DNA of 37,701 bases, from contig VGDP01000029.1 in NCBI GenBank assembly GCA_016869675.1, positions 1 to 37,701 on the forward strand, given 5' to 3'. The position numbers and the translations under genes are program-made. The DNA comes from Alphaproteobacteria bacterium. Lineage in GTDB: Bacteria; Pseudomonadota; Alphaproteobacteria; SP197. Of this stretch, positions 18,874 to 27,636 are shown in pieces; the stretch's first letter is position 1; each line of letters opens with the position of its first letter. The notes beneath the pieces were generated by a model that worked only from the letters and a program-made list of their open reading frames with translations, was not told where the DNA came from and searched no databases.

Positions 18874-20034
18874 ATGGCGCTGCACTTCGAACGCGCCGAG
18901 TACGCCCGCCGCCAGGCCAAGGCGCGCGCCGCGCTGCGCGAGCAGGGCCTCGACGCGCTCCTGGTGTTCAGCCAGGAAAGCCACTACTGGCTGACCGGTT
19001 TCGATTCCTCGGAATGCGTCTTCTTCCAGGTCGGCGTGCTGACCGCCGACGACAGGCCCTACGTGCTGCTGACGCGCCGGCCCGACCTGGCACAGGCGCG
19101 GCTGACCTCGGTGATCGAGGACGTGCGCCTGTGGTTCGACAAGGAAGGTGTCGATCCGGCCAGGGACCTGCGCGCCATCCTGGCGGAGCTGGGCCTGCGC
19201 GGCGCCCGCGTCGGCATCGAGCTCAACACCTACGGGCTCACCCCCGTCAACTGGGACCGGGTGCGCAAGGCGCTTGCGCGCTTCTGCCGACTCGAGGACG
19301 CCTTTAACCTGATCCGCTACCTGCGCGTCATCAAGTCGCCGGCCGAGCACGCCTATGTCCGGCGCGCCGCGGCGCTGTGCGACGACGCCTTGGATGCCTT
19401 GCTGGCCACCGCGAAGCCGGGTGTCGTCGAGGGCCAGGTGGGCGCGGCCATGGCCGCGGCCATCTTCAGGGGCGGCGGCGACTGGGCGTCCGACCTCGGC
19501 GTGCTGGGGGTGGGCGAACGCGTGCTGCTCGCGCGCGCCAGCGCGGGCGCGCAGACCCTCGGCCAGCGGGACCAGCTCACCGCCGAGTATTCGGCCAGCG
19601 TCATGCGCTACCACGTGTGCCCGATGCGCACAGTGGCCATCGGCGCCAGCGACCCGCGCTAGGAACGCATGTTCCACGCGACGCGCGACGCGCTCCAGGC
19701 CATGACCGAGGTGGTGCGGCCCGGCCGGCCGCTCTGCGAGGTCGACGACGCGCACCGCCGCGTCTTCGACGCGGCCGGCTACGAACACGCCCGCTTCGCC
19801 GCGTGCGGCTATTCGCTGGGCGCCACGTTAAAGCCGAGCTGGATGGACGTGCCGCCCATGCTCTACAGCGGCAACCCGTGGCCGGCCGAGCCTGGCATGG
19901 TGCTGTTCCTGCGCGCGATCCTGGCCGACCTCGCCACTGGGCTCGCCATGTCGGCCGGCCACACGGTGATCGTCGGGCCGGGCGGCGCCGAGGTACTATC
20001 AAAACGCTCGTTGGCCTATCACGTCTGCCGTTGA
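18874..20034 (+). pseudogene. M24-family creatinase/prolidase-like hydrolase interrupted by an amber codon
   Basis: Read through one TAG (19660-19662), the frame encodes a 386-codon M24 (pita-bread) protein. It has an N-terminal creatinase-type domain (LVFSQESHYWLTGFDSS) and a C-terminal domain from about residue 160 (RVIKSPAEHAYVRRAAALCDD) to GYSLGATLKPSWMDVPPM and PAEPGMVLFLRAILAD. Such proteins include creatinase, ectoine hydrolase, DddP and Xaa-Pro peptidases. The stop falls in ASDPR-stop-ERMFHATRDAL, where a Gln codon (CAG) would fit by a single C-to-T change. No indels occur and both sides stay in frame. Either the gene is freshly dead or the amber codon is suppressed. The next gene follows after 16 bases. 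Confidence 0.75.
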
Positions 20035-20050
20035 ACGGAGGAACCTGGTC

Positions 20051-21370
20051 ATGAACGCCCGGCCGCTGCGCAATCTGGACCTCGAGACCGCCTACCTGGA
20101 GGCCGAGCAGGGCTACGTACGCGCCACGCCCGAAAGCCGCCGGCGCAACGAGGAGAACGGGCGCGTCATGCCGGGCGGCAACACCCGCACGGTGCTGCAC
20201 TTCCAGCCCTACCCGGCGACCGTGGTCAAGGGCGAGGGCTGCTACGTCTGGGACGCCGACGGGCGCAAGTACATCGACTTCGTGTGCGAGTACACCGCCG
20301 GCCTCTACGGCCACTCCAACCCGCTGATCCAGGACGCGGTGCGCGAGGCGCTCGCCTCGGGCATCGTGCTCGGCGCGCCCAACAGGTACGAGGGCCAGCT
20401 GGCCGCCGCGCTCACCCAGCGCTTCCCCTCGATCGAGCTGATCCGCTTCTGCAACTCGGGCACCGAGGCGAACCTGTTCGCCATTCTCGCCGCGCGCGCC
20501 GCCACGGGGCGCCCGGCGATCATGGTGTTCGATCACGGCTACCACGGCGGCTGTTTCTATTACGCCCACGGGTCGCAGCTGAACGCGCCGTTCGAGACGG
20601 TGATCGCGAACTACAACGACGTCGAGGGCACGCGCAGGGTTATCGCCGAGAACGCGGGCTGGATCGCCTCGATCACGGTCGAGCCCATGCAGGGCGGCGG
20701 CGGCTGCGTACCCGCCGACCAGGCGTTTCTCGAGATGCTGCGCGCCGAGGCGACGCGCCACGGCATCGTGCTGATCTTCGACGAGGTGATGACCTCGCGC
20801 CTGTCATCCGGCGGCTTGCAGAAGGTGACGGGCGTCATCCCGGACATGACGACGCTCGGCAAGTACCTGGGCGGCGGCCTCACCTTCGGGGCGTTCGGCG
20901 GCACGCGCCGGATCATGGGCCGGTTCGACCCGCGCAGCGAAAACTCGTTCGGCCACGCCGGCACGTTCAACAACAACGTGCTGACCATGGCGGCGGGCGC
21001 CACCGGCATCACCAAGGTCTACACGGCCGAGGCGGCGACGGCGCTCAACCAGCGTGGCGACGCCTTGCGCGACCGGCTGAACGCCATCGCGAGCAAGCGC
21101 AGCGTGCCGGTGCAGTTCACGGGCCGCGGCTCGATGATGAACCTGCACGTGAACGTCGCGCCGATCCGCACGCCGGCCGATGTCGAGCGCGACAACAAGC
21201 GCGCCATGGACCTGATCCATCTGGACCTGCTGGCGCGCGGCCTCTACACGGCGCGGCGCGGCTTCATCGTGCTGTCGCTGCCCATGGGCGATCGCGAGTT
21301 CGACGCGCTGGCCACGGCGATCGACGAGGTGCTTTCCGACCGCGCCGCCGTGCTGGCCGACGCCGGCTGA
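20051..21370 (+). CDS. HemL-like class III aminotransferase/aminomutase
   Basis: This intact 439-residue PLP enzyme resembles glutamate-1-semialdehyde 2,1-aminomutase. Visible are PGGNTRTVLHFQPYP at the N-terminus, FCNSGTEANLFAI (133-145), the PLP-pyridine Asp244 in LIFDEVMTSR, and Schiff-base Lys271 in TTLGKYLGGGL. The true HemL of an alphaproteobacterium is unnecessary, because that group makes ALA with HemA (established), and the GGG after the lysine is found in many catabolic relatives, so a catabolic transaminase or mutase role is more likely. GGAGG lies 10 bases ahead of the ATG. It is the last gene of the cupin-M24 series; its stop codon overlaps a dispersed repeat. Confidence 0.82.
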   Translation: MNARPLRNLDLETAYLEAEQGYVRATPESRRRNEENGRVMPGGNTRTVLHFQPYPATVVKGEGCYVWDADGRKYIDFVCEYTAGLYGHSNPLIQDAVREALASGIVLGAPNRYEGQLAAALTQRFPSIELIRFCNSGTEANLFAILAARAATGRPAIMVFDHGYHGGCFYYAHGSQLNAPFETVIANYNDVEGTRRVIAENAGWIASITVEPMQGGGGCVPADQAFLEMLRAEATRHGIVLIFDEVMTSRLSSGGLQKVTGVIPDMTTLGKYLGGGLTFGAFGGTRRIMGRFDPRSENSFGHAGTFNNNVLTMAAGATGITKVYTAEAATALNQRGDALRDRLNAIASKRSVPVQFTGRGSMMNLHVNVAPIRTPADVERDNKRAMDLIHLDLLARGLYTARRGFIVLSLPMGDREFDALATAIDEVLSDRAAVLADAG

Positions 21371-21575
21371 GCGGTTTCAGGAATCCCAGAGCCACTCCAT
21401 TTGTCATCCCCGGGCCGTCCAGAGCGGTTAGTCTTAGACCAGATCGGTGATCGCGCGAGCGCCCCTCACCCTTCCGTCGCGTGCCGCGCCGGGCCCCTCC
21501 CTCTCCCACGAGGGGAGAGGGCCTTGCGCGCGAGCGCCCTCTCCCCTTGCGGGAGAGGGCCGGGGTGAGGGGATG
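21369..21575. repeat. Composite repeat region: MITE-like fragment plus tandem hairpins
   Basis: Between convergent aminotransferase and purA genes. GAGCGGTTTCAGGAATCC (21369-21386, overlapping the aminotransferase TGA) is the inverse of 8189-8206, and TGTCATCCCCGGGCCG (21402-21417) is the inverse of the block near 8158-8173, so this is a shortened copy of the 8034-8207 element. Then two hairpins with the same 9-bp arms CCCTCTCCC/GGGAGAGGG occur at 21499-21521 and 21537-21559, framed by CCCCTCACCC and GGGTGAGGGG (inverted). This hairpin type is a common dispersed palindrome in high-GC Proteobacteria. No gene is seen in the gap. Confidence 0.65.
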
Positions 21576-21607
21576 GCGGCAAGCACCCGGCCAGACTGCT
21601 CCAGGCG

Positions 21608-22900
21608 TTAGTCCGCGAAGGGATCGCGCACCAGGATCGTGTCGTCGCGCTCGGGGCTGGTTGACAGCAGGGCGACCGGCGCCTCGATCAGCTCCTCGAC
21701 GCGGCGAATGTACTTGATCGCGGTGGCGGGCAGGTCAGCCCACGATCGCGCGCCGCGCGTGCTTTCGCTCCAGCCCTCGCAGGTCTCGTAGACCGGCTGC
21801 ACACGCGCCTGGTCGGCGGCCATGGCCGGCAGGCGCCGGATCTCCTGGCCGTCGAGCCGGTAGGCCGTACACACCTTGATCGCCTGCAGACCGTCGAGCA
21901 CGTCGAGCTTGGTCAGCGCGATGCCGTCGATGCCGCCCACCTTGATCGCCTGGCGCACCAACACGGCGTCGAACCAGCCACAGCGCCGCGGCCGCCCGGT
22001 GACCGTGCCGAACTCGTGGCCGCGCTCGCCCAGCCGGCGCCCCGTGGCGTCGGTCAGCTCGGTGGGGAAGGGGCCCTCGCCCACCCGCGTCGTGTAGGCC
22101 TTGACGATGCCCAGCACGAAACCGAGGCCGCCGGTGGCGAAGCCCGCGCCGGCGGCGGCGGCGCCCGCCACGGTGTTCGACGAGGTGACGAACGGGTAGG
22201 TACCGTGGTCCACGTCCAGCATGAAGCCCTGGGCGCCCTCGAACAGCAGGCGCTGACCGGCGCGGCGCGCCTCGTCCAGCACCTCCCACACCGGCCGCGC
22301 GAAGGGCAGCACGCGCGGCGCGATGGCGCCCAGCGCCTCGATCACGGGTTCGAGTGCGATCTCCTCGGCGCCGAAGCCGCGCAACTGGGCGTTGTGGTGG
22401 ATCAGCAGCGCCTCGACCTTGGCGCGCAGGGGGCCTGCGTCGGCCAGGTCGCACACGCGTACCGCGCGACGCGCCACCTTGTCCTCGTAGGCCGGGCCGA
22501 TGCCGCGCCCGGTGGTGCCGATGCGCCGGCCGCTGTCGGCCGCCTCGCGCGCCCGGTCGATAGCGCCATGCACCGGCAGGATCAGCGCCGCGTTCTCGGC
22601 AACGTGCAGCGTTTCCGGCGTCACGGCGACGCCGTCGGCGCGCACGCGTTCGATCTCGGCGATCAGGGCCCACGGGTCGACCACAACGCCGTTACCGATG
22701 ACCGACAGCTTGCCCGGCCGCACCACGCCCGACGGCAGCAGGCTCAGCTTGAACGTGCGGTTGCCGATGACCAGCGTGTGGCCGGCGTTGTGCCCGCCCT
22801 GGAAGCGCACCACCACGTCGGCGCGCTCCGACAGCCAGTCGACGATCTTGCCCTTGCCTTCGTCGCCCCACTGGGCGCCGATGACGACCACGTTAGCCAT
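21608..22900 (-). CDS. purA: Adenylosuccinate synthetase
   Basis: This intact 430-residue enzyme condenses IMP and aspartate with GTP to adenylosuccinate, the first committed step to AMP. The start [21 protein letters not shown] contains the GTP P-loop and catalytic Asp. [54 protein letters not shown] (shown here in parts: [23 protein letters not shown]) and the GTP-specifying TKLDVLDG follow in family order. An in-frame ATG 54 bases upstream is rejected because the N-terminal extension is not family-like. Despite the decay around it, this essential gene has no lesion. Confidence 0.95.
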   Translation of the reverse strand: MANVVVIGAQWGDEGKGKIVDWLSERADVVVRFQGGHNAGHTLVIGNRTFKLSLLPSGVVRPGKLSVIGNGVVVDPWALIAEIERVRADGVAVTPETLHVAENAALILPVHGAIDRAREAADSGRRIGTTGRGIGPAYEDKVARRAVRVCDLADAGPLRAKVEALLIHHNAQLRGFGAEEIALEPVIEALGAIAPRVLPFARPVWEVLDEARRAGQRLLFEGAQGFMLDVDHGTYPFVTSSNTVAGAAAAGAGFATGGLGFVLGIVKAYTTRVGEGPFPTELTDATGRRLGERGHEFGTVTGRPRRCGWFDAVLVRQAIKVGGIDGIALTKLDVLDGLQAIKVCTAYRLDGQEIRRLPAMAADQARVQPVYETCEGWSESTRGARSWADLPATAIKYIRRVEELIEAPVALLSTSPERDDTILVRDPFAD

Positions 22901-23003
22901 GAGACGCTTCCACCCCGTGTCCGAACATGGTTCGAGCCAGGCCGCCCGGGGCACCGCACCTTGGTGTCCGTCGGGACGAACTGGCTCGCCAATCGTGCCT
23001 CTT

Positions 23004-23033
23004 ACTATAGGGTTTCGCGGTCGGACTGTTCAA
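23004..23033 (-). promoter_or_regulatory. Candidate sigma-70 promoter of purA
   Basis: On the minus strand TTGAAC (23033-23028) is followed after 18 bases by TATAGT (23009-23004), a 5-of-6 match to TATAAT. The predicted start near 22997 leaves a leader of about 95 bases. The -35 box overlaps the stop codon of the upstream CoA ligase gene (23030-23032), so purA appears to have its own promoter although it lies only 129 bases behind a gene on the same strand. Confidence 0.55.
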
Positions 23034-25114
23034 GCGAGCATGGCGCGCGCGTCCAGCGCCCAGACACCCTTCACCCCCACGATCAGCGGGTTGACGTCCA
23101 GCTCGACCAGGCGCGGCCCCAGGTCGTGGCCGAGCCACGACAGGCGCACCAGCGCGTCCACTACCGCCGCGACATCCAGCTTGGGCCGGCCGCGCGCGCC
23201 GTCCAGCAGCGGCCACAGGCGCAAGCCCCTGAGCATCGCCTCGGCGCGCGCCGGCGAAACGGGCGCGGGCGCCAGCGCCGTGTCGGCCAGCAGTTCGGCG
23301 TGGATACCGCCGAAGCCCGCCAGCACCATAGGCCCGAACTGCGGGTCGTGGTTCAGGCCCAGGATCAGCTCCGCCTCGCCGCGCGCCATGGCGGCGATTA
23401 GATAGGCCTCCGGTTCCAGGCGCGCCATGGCCGCGATGGCCGCTCGCAAAGCCGTCTCGTCCGCCAGGTTCAAGGCGACGCCGCCGGCGTCGCTCTTGTG
23501 GCTGAGCGAACGCTTGATCGCCTTCGCGACCACCGGGTAGCCGATCGCGCGCGCCGCCGCTGCCGCCCCGTCGGCGTCGGCCGCGACGCGTTCGGCGGGC
23601 AGGGCGATGCCGCACGCGGCCAGCAGCGCCTTGGCCTCGGGCTCGGTCAACGCGCCGGTGCGATCCGTTGGTGGGTGGGTGACGGGCAACCCGGCGGGCC
23701 GGCTTGGCGCGGGTGCCACGGGCGCCGCCGCGCCGACGGCACGCCAGCCGTCCAGCACGCGCAGCGCCTCGTCGATGGTGTCGACGCACAGCAGACCGTG
23801 CGCGGCCACGGCGCGTCGTGCCGCGTCGCCGGCCGTGCCCGGCAGCACGACGAACAGGGTCGGCTTGCCCGTGGCGACGGCCGGCGCCGCGAGCCCGGCG
23901 GCGATCTCGTCGAGCATCGGCGCCGTGGTCAGCACGACCAGAAACGCGGCGACGTCGGGCTCGGCCGCCAGGGTCGTCATGGTGTCGCGGGCGATGGCGC
24001 TGTACTCGCCCTCGCGCCGGCCGCCCAGGTCCAGCGGGTTGCCCACCTGGTTCGGCATGTAGAGCCGGCCGAGCCCCTCGCGCGTCGCGGCGCCCAGGTT
24101 CGCCAAGCGGTGGCCGGCGCCGGTCAGGCGATCGGCGACGATGGCCGCGGCGCCGCCCGAGGGCGAGACCACGCCGATGCCGCCGCCGCCCGCGCGCTCG
24201 AGGTCGGTCGTGGCCAGATGCGCGGCGCGCGTCATGGCGTCCAGATCGTCCATCAGCACGACGCCGTAGTCCTCGGCCACGGCCCGCAGCGACGGGTACG
24301 CGCCGGCCAGGCTGGCGGTGTGCGACCGGGCGACCGCGACGCCCGCCTCGGTCCTGCCGGCCTTGACCATCAGCATCGGCTTGCCGGCGGCGCGGGCGGC
24401 GCGCGCCGCCGCCGCGAAGCGCGCCGGGTCCTTAAACCCCTCGGCGTAGAGGCAGATCACCCGGGTCGCCGCGTCGCCGACCAGGAACTCGACGAAGTCC
24501 ATGGCCTCCAGGTCCGCCTGGTTGCCGACCGAGACCGCCAGGCTGAAGCGCGCGCCGTCCTCGACCGCGCGGTTGTAGATCGTGGCCATCAACGCGCCCG
24601 ACTGGCTGACCAGCCCGATCGGCCCCGGCTCCAGCGTCGAGCCCTCCATGGCCGGCGAGGAGTTGAGCGCTAGGCTCGCCACCGGGCTGATGTAGCCCAG
24701 GCAATTAGGCCCGATCAGGCGCATGCCGGCCGCGCGCGCCGTGGCCACGACGCGGTCCTGCAGGGCCGCGCCTTCCGGGCCGACCTCGGCGAACTGGGAC
24801 GTGATGATGACGGCGGCGCCCGTGCCGGCCGCGACGCAATCGGCCAGGCTCGCCTCCAGCAGCGGCTGGGGCACCGCGATGATCGCCACGTCGACCGGGT
24901 CCCTCGCGTCCTTGAGGCTCGGGAACGCGGGGAGGCCCAGCAGCGAAGGCCGGTTCGGGTTGATCGGCACGACGCGGCCGGCGAAGCGGTGGTGCAGCAC
25001 GTTGCGCAGCACGCGCCCGCCGAACTTGCGCGCGTCCTCGGAGGCGCCGATCACCGCGACCGAGCGCGGCCGCGCGATGCGCTCAATGCCGAGCCGGGGC
25101 GGGGCCGCGTTCAT
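23030..25114 (-). CDS. NDP-forming-type acyl-CoA ligase (fused alpha and ATP-grasp domains)
   Basis: This 694-residue protein of the acetate-CoA ligase/Pat-like family would join a carboxylic acid to CoA through a phosphohistidine. It has an N-terminal CoA-binding Rossmann domain (SVAVIGASEDARKFGGRVL, 18-36), succinyl-CoA-ligase-like domains with LIGPNCLGY (133-141), VSQSGALMA, and the phosphorylated His265 in VARSHTASLAG. A C-terminal ATP-grasp domain starts about residue 500 (LTEPEAKALLAACGI, VAKAIKRSLSHKSDAGGV). No GNAT domain is fused. The start overlaps the enoyl-CoA hydratase stop as ATGA, so the two are translationally coupled and likely act on the same acid. Confidence 0.85.
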   Translation of the reverse strand: MNAAPPRLGIERIARPRSVAVIGASEDARKFGGRVLRNVLHHRFAGRVVPINPNRPSLLGLPAFPSLKDARDPVDVAIIAVPQPLLEASLADCVAAGTGAAVIITSQFAEVGPEGAALQDRVVATARAAGMRLIGPNCLGYISPVASLALNSSPAMEGSTLEPGPIGLVSQSGALMATIYNRAVEDGARFSLAVSVGNQADLEAMDFVEFLVGDAATRVICLYAEGFKDPARFAAAARAARAAGKPMLMVKAGRTEAGVAVARSHTASLAGAYPSLRAVAEDYGVVLMDDLDAMTRAAHLATTDLERAGGGGIGVVSPSGGAAAIVADRLTGAGHRLANLGAATREGLGRLYMPNQVGNPLDLGGRREGEYSAIARDTMTTLAAEPDVAAFLVVLTTAPMLDEIAAGLAAPAVATGKPTLFVVLPGTAGDAARRAVAAHGLLCVDTIDEALRVLDGWRAVGAAAPVAPAPSRPAGLPVTHPPTDRTGALTEPEAKALLAACGIALPAERVAADADGAAAAARAIGYPVVAKAIKRSLSHKSDAGGVALNLADETALRAAIAAMARLEPEAYLIAAMARGEAELILGLNHDPQFGPMVLAGFGGIHAELLADTALAPAPVSPARAEAMLRGLRLWPLLDGARGRPKLDVAAVVDALVRLSWLGHDLGPRLVELDVNPLIVGVKGVWALDARAMLA

Positions 25115-25857
25115 CGGTTCTTGAAGGCGGGCGTGCGCCGGGCGATCGCCGCGGCCACCCCTTCCTTCGCATCCTCGCTCGCCATGACCCGGCCGACCTC
25201 GCGGCGCGCGATGCCGGCGTGCTCCGATGGCCCCTTCGGCAGGATGGAATCGGCGACGAAGCGCTTGATCATGGCGACGACCAGCGGCGCGTGGCTGGCC
25301 AGCGTCGCGGCCACGGCGTGGGCGGCGGCGCCATGCTCGCCCGCCGCCACGACACTGTTCACCAGGTGCGTCTCGCGCGCGCGGTGCGCGTCGAACGTAG
25401 CGCCCAGCAGCATCAGCTCCATGGCCGGCTTGTGGGCGATGCGCCCGGCCAGGCCGGCGATCATGCCGCCGGAGAGGCCAAGCCGCGCCTCGGGATAGCT
25501 GAATCGGGCGGTCGTGTCGGCGACCGCAAGGTCGGCCATCATGACCAGGATGACGCCGCCGCCGATGCAGTGGCCGTGCACCGCGGCGACCAACGGCTTG
25601 TCTAGCGCCACGCCGACGCCGGGGATGCAGCGCGCCAGCTCGGGCACGTCGTTGACGTCGGCGCCGGCGGTGAAGGTACGCCCCGCGCCGATCAACACCC
25701 CGGCGCGCTCCGGCCCGTCCTGCAGGTGCTGCAACGCCGCGCGTAGGCGCTCGCACACGCGGCTGTCGATGGCGTTCAGCTTGTCGGGGCGGTTGAGCGT
25801 GATGGTCGCCACCCCGTCGGTGGCTTGGTACGTCACGAGATCATCGGGCACCGGCAT
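25111..25857 (-). CDS. Enoyl-CoA hydratase/isomerase family protein
   Basis: This crotonase-fold protein of about 248 residues has both oxyanion-hole segments (GAGRTFTAGADVNDVPE and VHGHCIGGGVILVMMADL) and FSYPEARLGLSGG, where the Glu occupies a family catalytic position. It may hydrate an enoyl-CoA or cleave a hydroxyacyl-CoA made by the coupled ligase. Start choice: AGGGAGG directly touches the ATG at 25857, which is too close, whereas the GTG two codons on (25851) has an ideal 6-base spacer. The true protein may therefore begin at VPDDLVTYQ. It is divergent from the second amidase. Confidence 0.83.
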   Translation of the reverse strand: MPVPDDLVTYQATDGVATITLNRPDKLNAIDSRVCERLRAALQHLQDGPERAGVLIGAGRTFTAGADVNDVPELARCIPGVGVALDKPLVAAVHGHCIGGGVILVMMADLAVADTTARFSYPEARLGLSGGMIAGLAGRIAHKPAMELMLLGATFDAHRARETHLVNSVVAAGEHGAAAHAVAATLASHAPLVVAMIKRFVADSILPKGPSEHAGIARREVGRVMASEDAKEGVAAAIARRTPAFKNR

Positions 25858-25953
25858 CCTCCCTGGATGGGCCGGAGCTTCCGCCATCGGCGGCGTCCGC
25901 GCAACGCGGCGGCACCGTTGACAGCCGGGCACGGCTCGGGGCTTGCTCCGGCC

Positions 25954-27447
25954 ATGGCCGATGAACAGGAATCCCGAGCCGAAGCGGAGCCCGCCCCGGT
26001 CCCGCTCGAGCCGAAGCCCGCGCCGCCGTCGCCCGCCGGTGCCCTGCCCGGCGAGGACGTCGCCTGGCTGTCGGCGGCCGAACTCCACGACGCCTACCGC
26101 GCCAAGAAGCTCTCGCCGGCCGAGGCGGCCAACGCCATCCTGCTGCGCATCGAGGCGCTCAACGGCCGGCTCAACGCCTTCTGCTACCGCGACGGCGCCA
26201 AGACCAAGGAGATGGCCAAGGCTTCGGAAGCGCGCTGGATGGCCGGCGAGCCGCTGGGGCCACTCGACGGCGTGCCGACCACGATCAAGGACGTGTTGCT
26301 GACCGCCGGCGCGCCCACTTTGCGCGGCTCCAAGACCGTCGATCGCTGGCAGAGCTGGGACGAGGACGCGCCGACGGTCGCGCGCCTGCGCGAGGCCGGC
26401 GCGGTCTTCGTCGGCAAGACGACCACGCCCGAGTTCGGCTGGAAGGGCGTCACCGATTGCCCGCGCAACGGCATCACCCGCAATCCGTGGAACCTGGAAC
26501 GCACGCCCGGCGGTTCCTCGGGCGGGGCCTCGGCGGCGCTCGCCGCCGGCCTCGGTCCGCTCGGGCTGGGCACCGACGGCGGCGGCTCGATCCGCATCCC
26601 GGCAGGCTTCACCGGCGTCTTCGGCCTAAAGGCCACCTTCGGCCGCGTGCCGGCCTATCCGGCCAGTCCGTTCGGCACGCTTTCCCACGTCGGACCGATG
26701 ACGCGCACCGTGACCGACTCGGCGCTCATGATGAACGCCATCGCCCGCCCGGACGCGCGCGACTGGTACGCGCTGCCGCCCGACGAGCGCGACTATCTGG
26801 ACGGCCTGGACGATGGCGTCCGGGGTCTGCGCGTGGCGTTCAGCGTCGATCTCGGCTTTGTCCGGATCGACGGCGCGGTCGACGCGGCGGTGGCGGGTGC
26901 CGCCCGCGCGCTTGAGGACCAAGGTGCCCACGTCGAGGCGGTCGACCCCGGATTCGCCAACCCGCAGGAGACGTTCCGTACGCTTTGGTACGGCGGCGCG
27001 GCCGCGCTCTTTCGCACGATCAGCGCCCAGAAGCGCAAGCAGGTCGATCCCGGCCTGCTCGCCATCGTGGCCGAGGGCGAGCGCCTGTCGGCCGTCGACC
27101 TGATCATGGCCGAGCGGGCGCGCGCGGCACTCGGCGTCGCCATGAACCGGTTCCACGAACGCTTCGATCTGCTGCTGACGCCGGCGCTGCCCATGGTTGC
27201 CTTCGAGGCGGGCCGCGAGGTGCCCGAAGGCTGGTGGAGCGACCGCTGGTTCACCTGGACGCCGTTCACCTACCCGTTCAACCTGACGCGCCAACCGGCG
27301 GCCAGCGTGCCGTGCGGCTTCTCGCCCGACGGGCTGCCGATCGGAGCGCAGATCGTCGGTGCGCTGGGCGCGGACGCACTGGTGTTGCGCGCGGCCCGCG
27401 CGCTGGAACGGGCTCAGCCACAGGACGTTAGGCGTCCTCCGCTCTGA
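25954..27447 (+). CDS. Amidase signature family hydrolase with Pro/Ala-rich N-terminal tail
   Basis: This 497-residue AS-family amidase has Lys112 in VPTTIKDVLL, Ser188 in the RTPGGSSGGASAALAAG loop and nucleophile Ser212 in GTDGGGSIRIPAG. The C-terminal YPFNLTRQPAASVPCGF is typical. Before the catalytic domain a 35-residue tail rich in Glu, Pro and Ala (AEPAPVPLEPKPAPPSPAG) is probably disordered; its start ATG has no clear ribosome site, and the frame is open upstream, so the exact start is uncertain. It shares layout but not close sequence with the amidase at 13349, so they are distinct family members. The substrate is unknown. Confidence 0.85.
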   Translation: MADEQESRAEAEPAPVPLEPKPAPPSPAGALPGEDVAWLSAAELHDAYRAKKLSPAEAANAILLRIEALNGRLNAFCYRDGAKTKEMAKASEARWMAGEPLGPLDGVPTTIKDVLLTAGAPTLRGSKTVDRWQSWDEDAPTVARLREAGAVFVGKTTTPEFGWKGVTDCPRNGITRNPWNLERTPGGSSGGASAALAAGLGPLGLGTDGGGSIRIPAGFTGVFGLKATFGRVPAYPASPFGTLSHVGPMTRTVTDSALMMNAIARPDARDWYALPPDERDYLDGLDDGVRGLRVAFSVDLGFVRIDGAVDAAVAGAARALEDQGAHVEAVDPGFANPQETFRTLWYGGAAALFRTISAQKRKQVDPGLLAIVAEGERLSAVDLIMAERARAALGVAMNRFHERFDLLLTPALPMVAFEAGREVPEGWWSDRWFTWTPFTYPFNLTRQPAASVPCGFSPDGLPIGAQIVGALGADALVLRAARALERAQPQDVRRPPL

Positions 27448-27469
27448 GGTCCGAAGCGGGTCGCGATCG

Positions 27470-27600
27470 TTAACGGTCCGCTAACGACCACGCCGTAACC
27501 TGATCGTGCCGCGCCGGCGCCATCGTCGCGGCGGCAGTGTGGGAAGTGTCGGAATTCAAGTGTTTTGTCATGGACAAACGCGCCGACGCTCACCCATACT
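27470..27600 (+). promoter_or_regulatory. Promoter and operator-like sites ahead of the DD-carboxypeptidase gene
   Basis: TGGACA (27571-27576) and CATACT (27595-27600) with an 18-base spacer form a plausible sigma-70 promoter. A perfect inverted repeat TTTGTC-ATG-GACAAA (27564-27578) overlaps the -35 box, as an operator would. Further upstream TTAA-N7-CTAA (27470-27484) matches the alphaproteobacterial CtrA box TTAA-N7-TTAA at 7 of 8 fixed positions. A GATTC (a GANTC methylation site) occurs at 27621-27625. All are sequence matches only. Confidence 0.45.
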
Positions 27601-27636
27601 CTGACTTCTGACGGACGGAGGATTCGAGGATTGGCC

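Noticed and set aside
16414-19788. A giant 1124-codon minus-strand open frame covering the FMN oxidoreductase and the genes opposite it
   Set aside because: Only the part from 18375 downward has family sequence; the upstream extension is antisense to the cupin and M24 genes and reflects high GC content.
20051-21370. Assignment as glutamate-1-semialdehyde aminomutase (hemL) of haem synthesis
   Set aside because: Alphaproteobacteria make aminolevulinate through HemA, and the context is catabolic, so only the family resemblance is kept.
21461-21575. CRISPR-like array
   Set aside because: Only two hairpin units of unequal context, no regular spacers and no cas genes.
13349-27447. The two amidases as a recent duplication
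   Set aside because: They share only the family motifs; N-termini, middle regions and lengths differ, so they are distinct family members.
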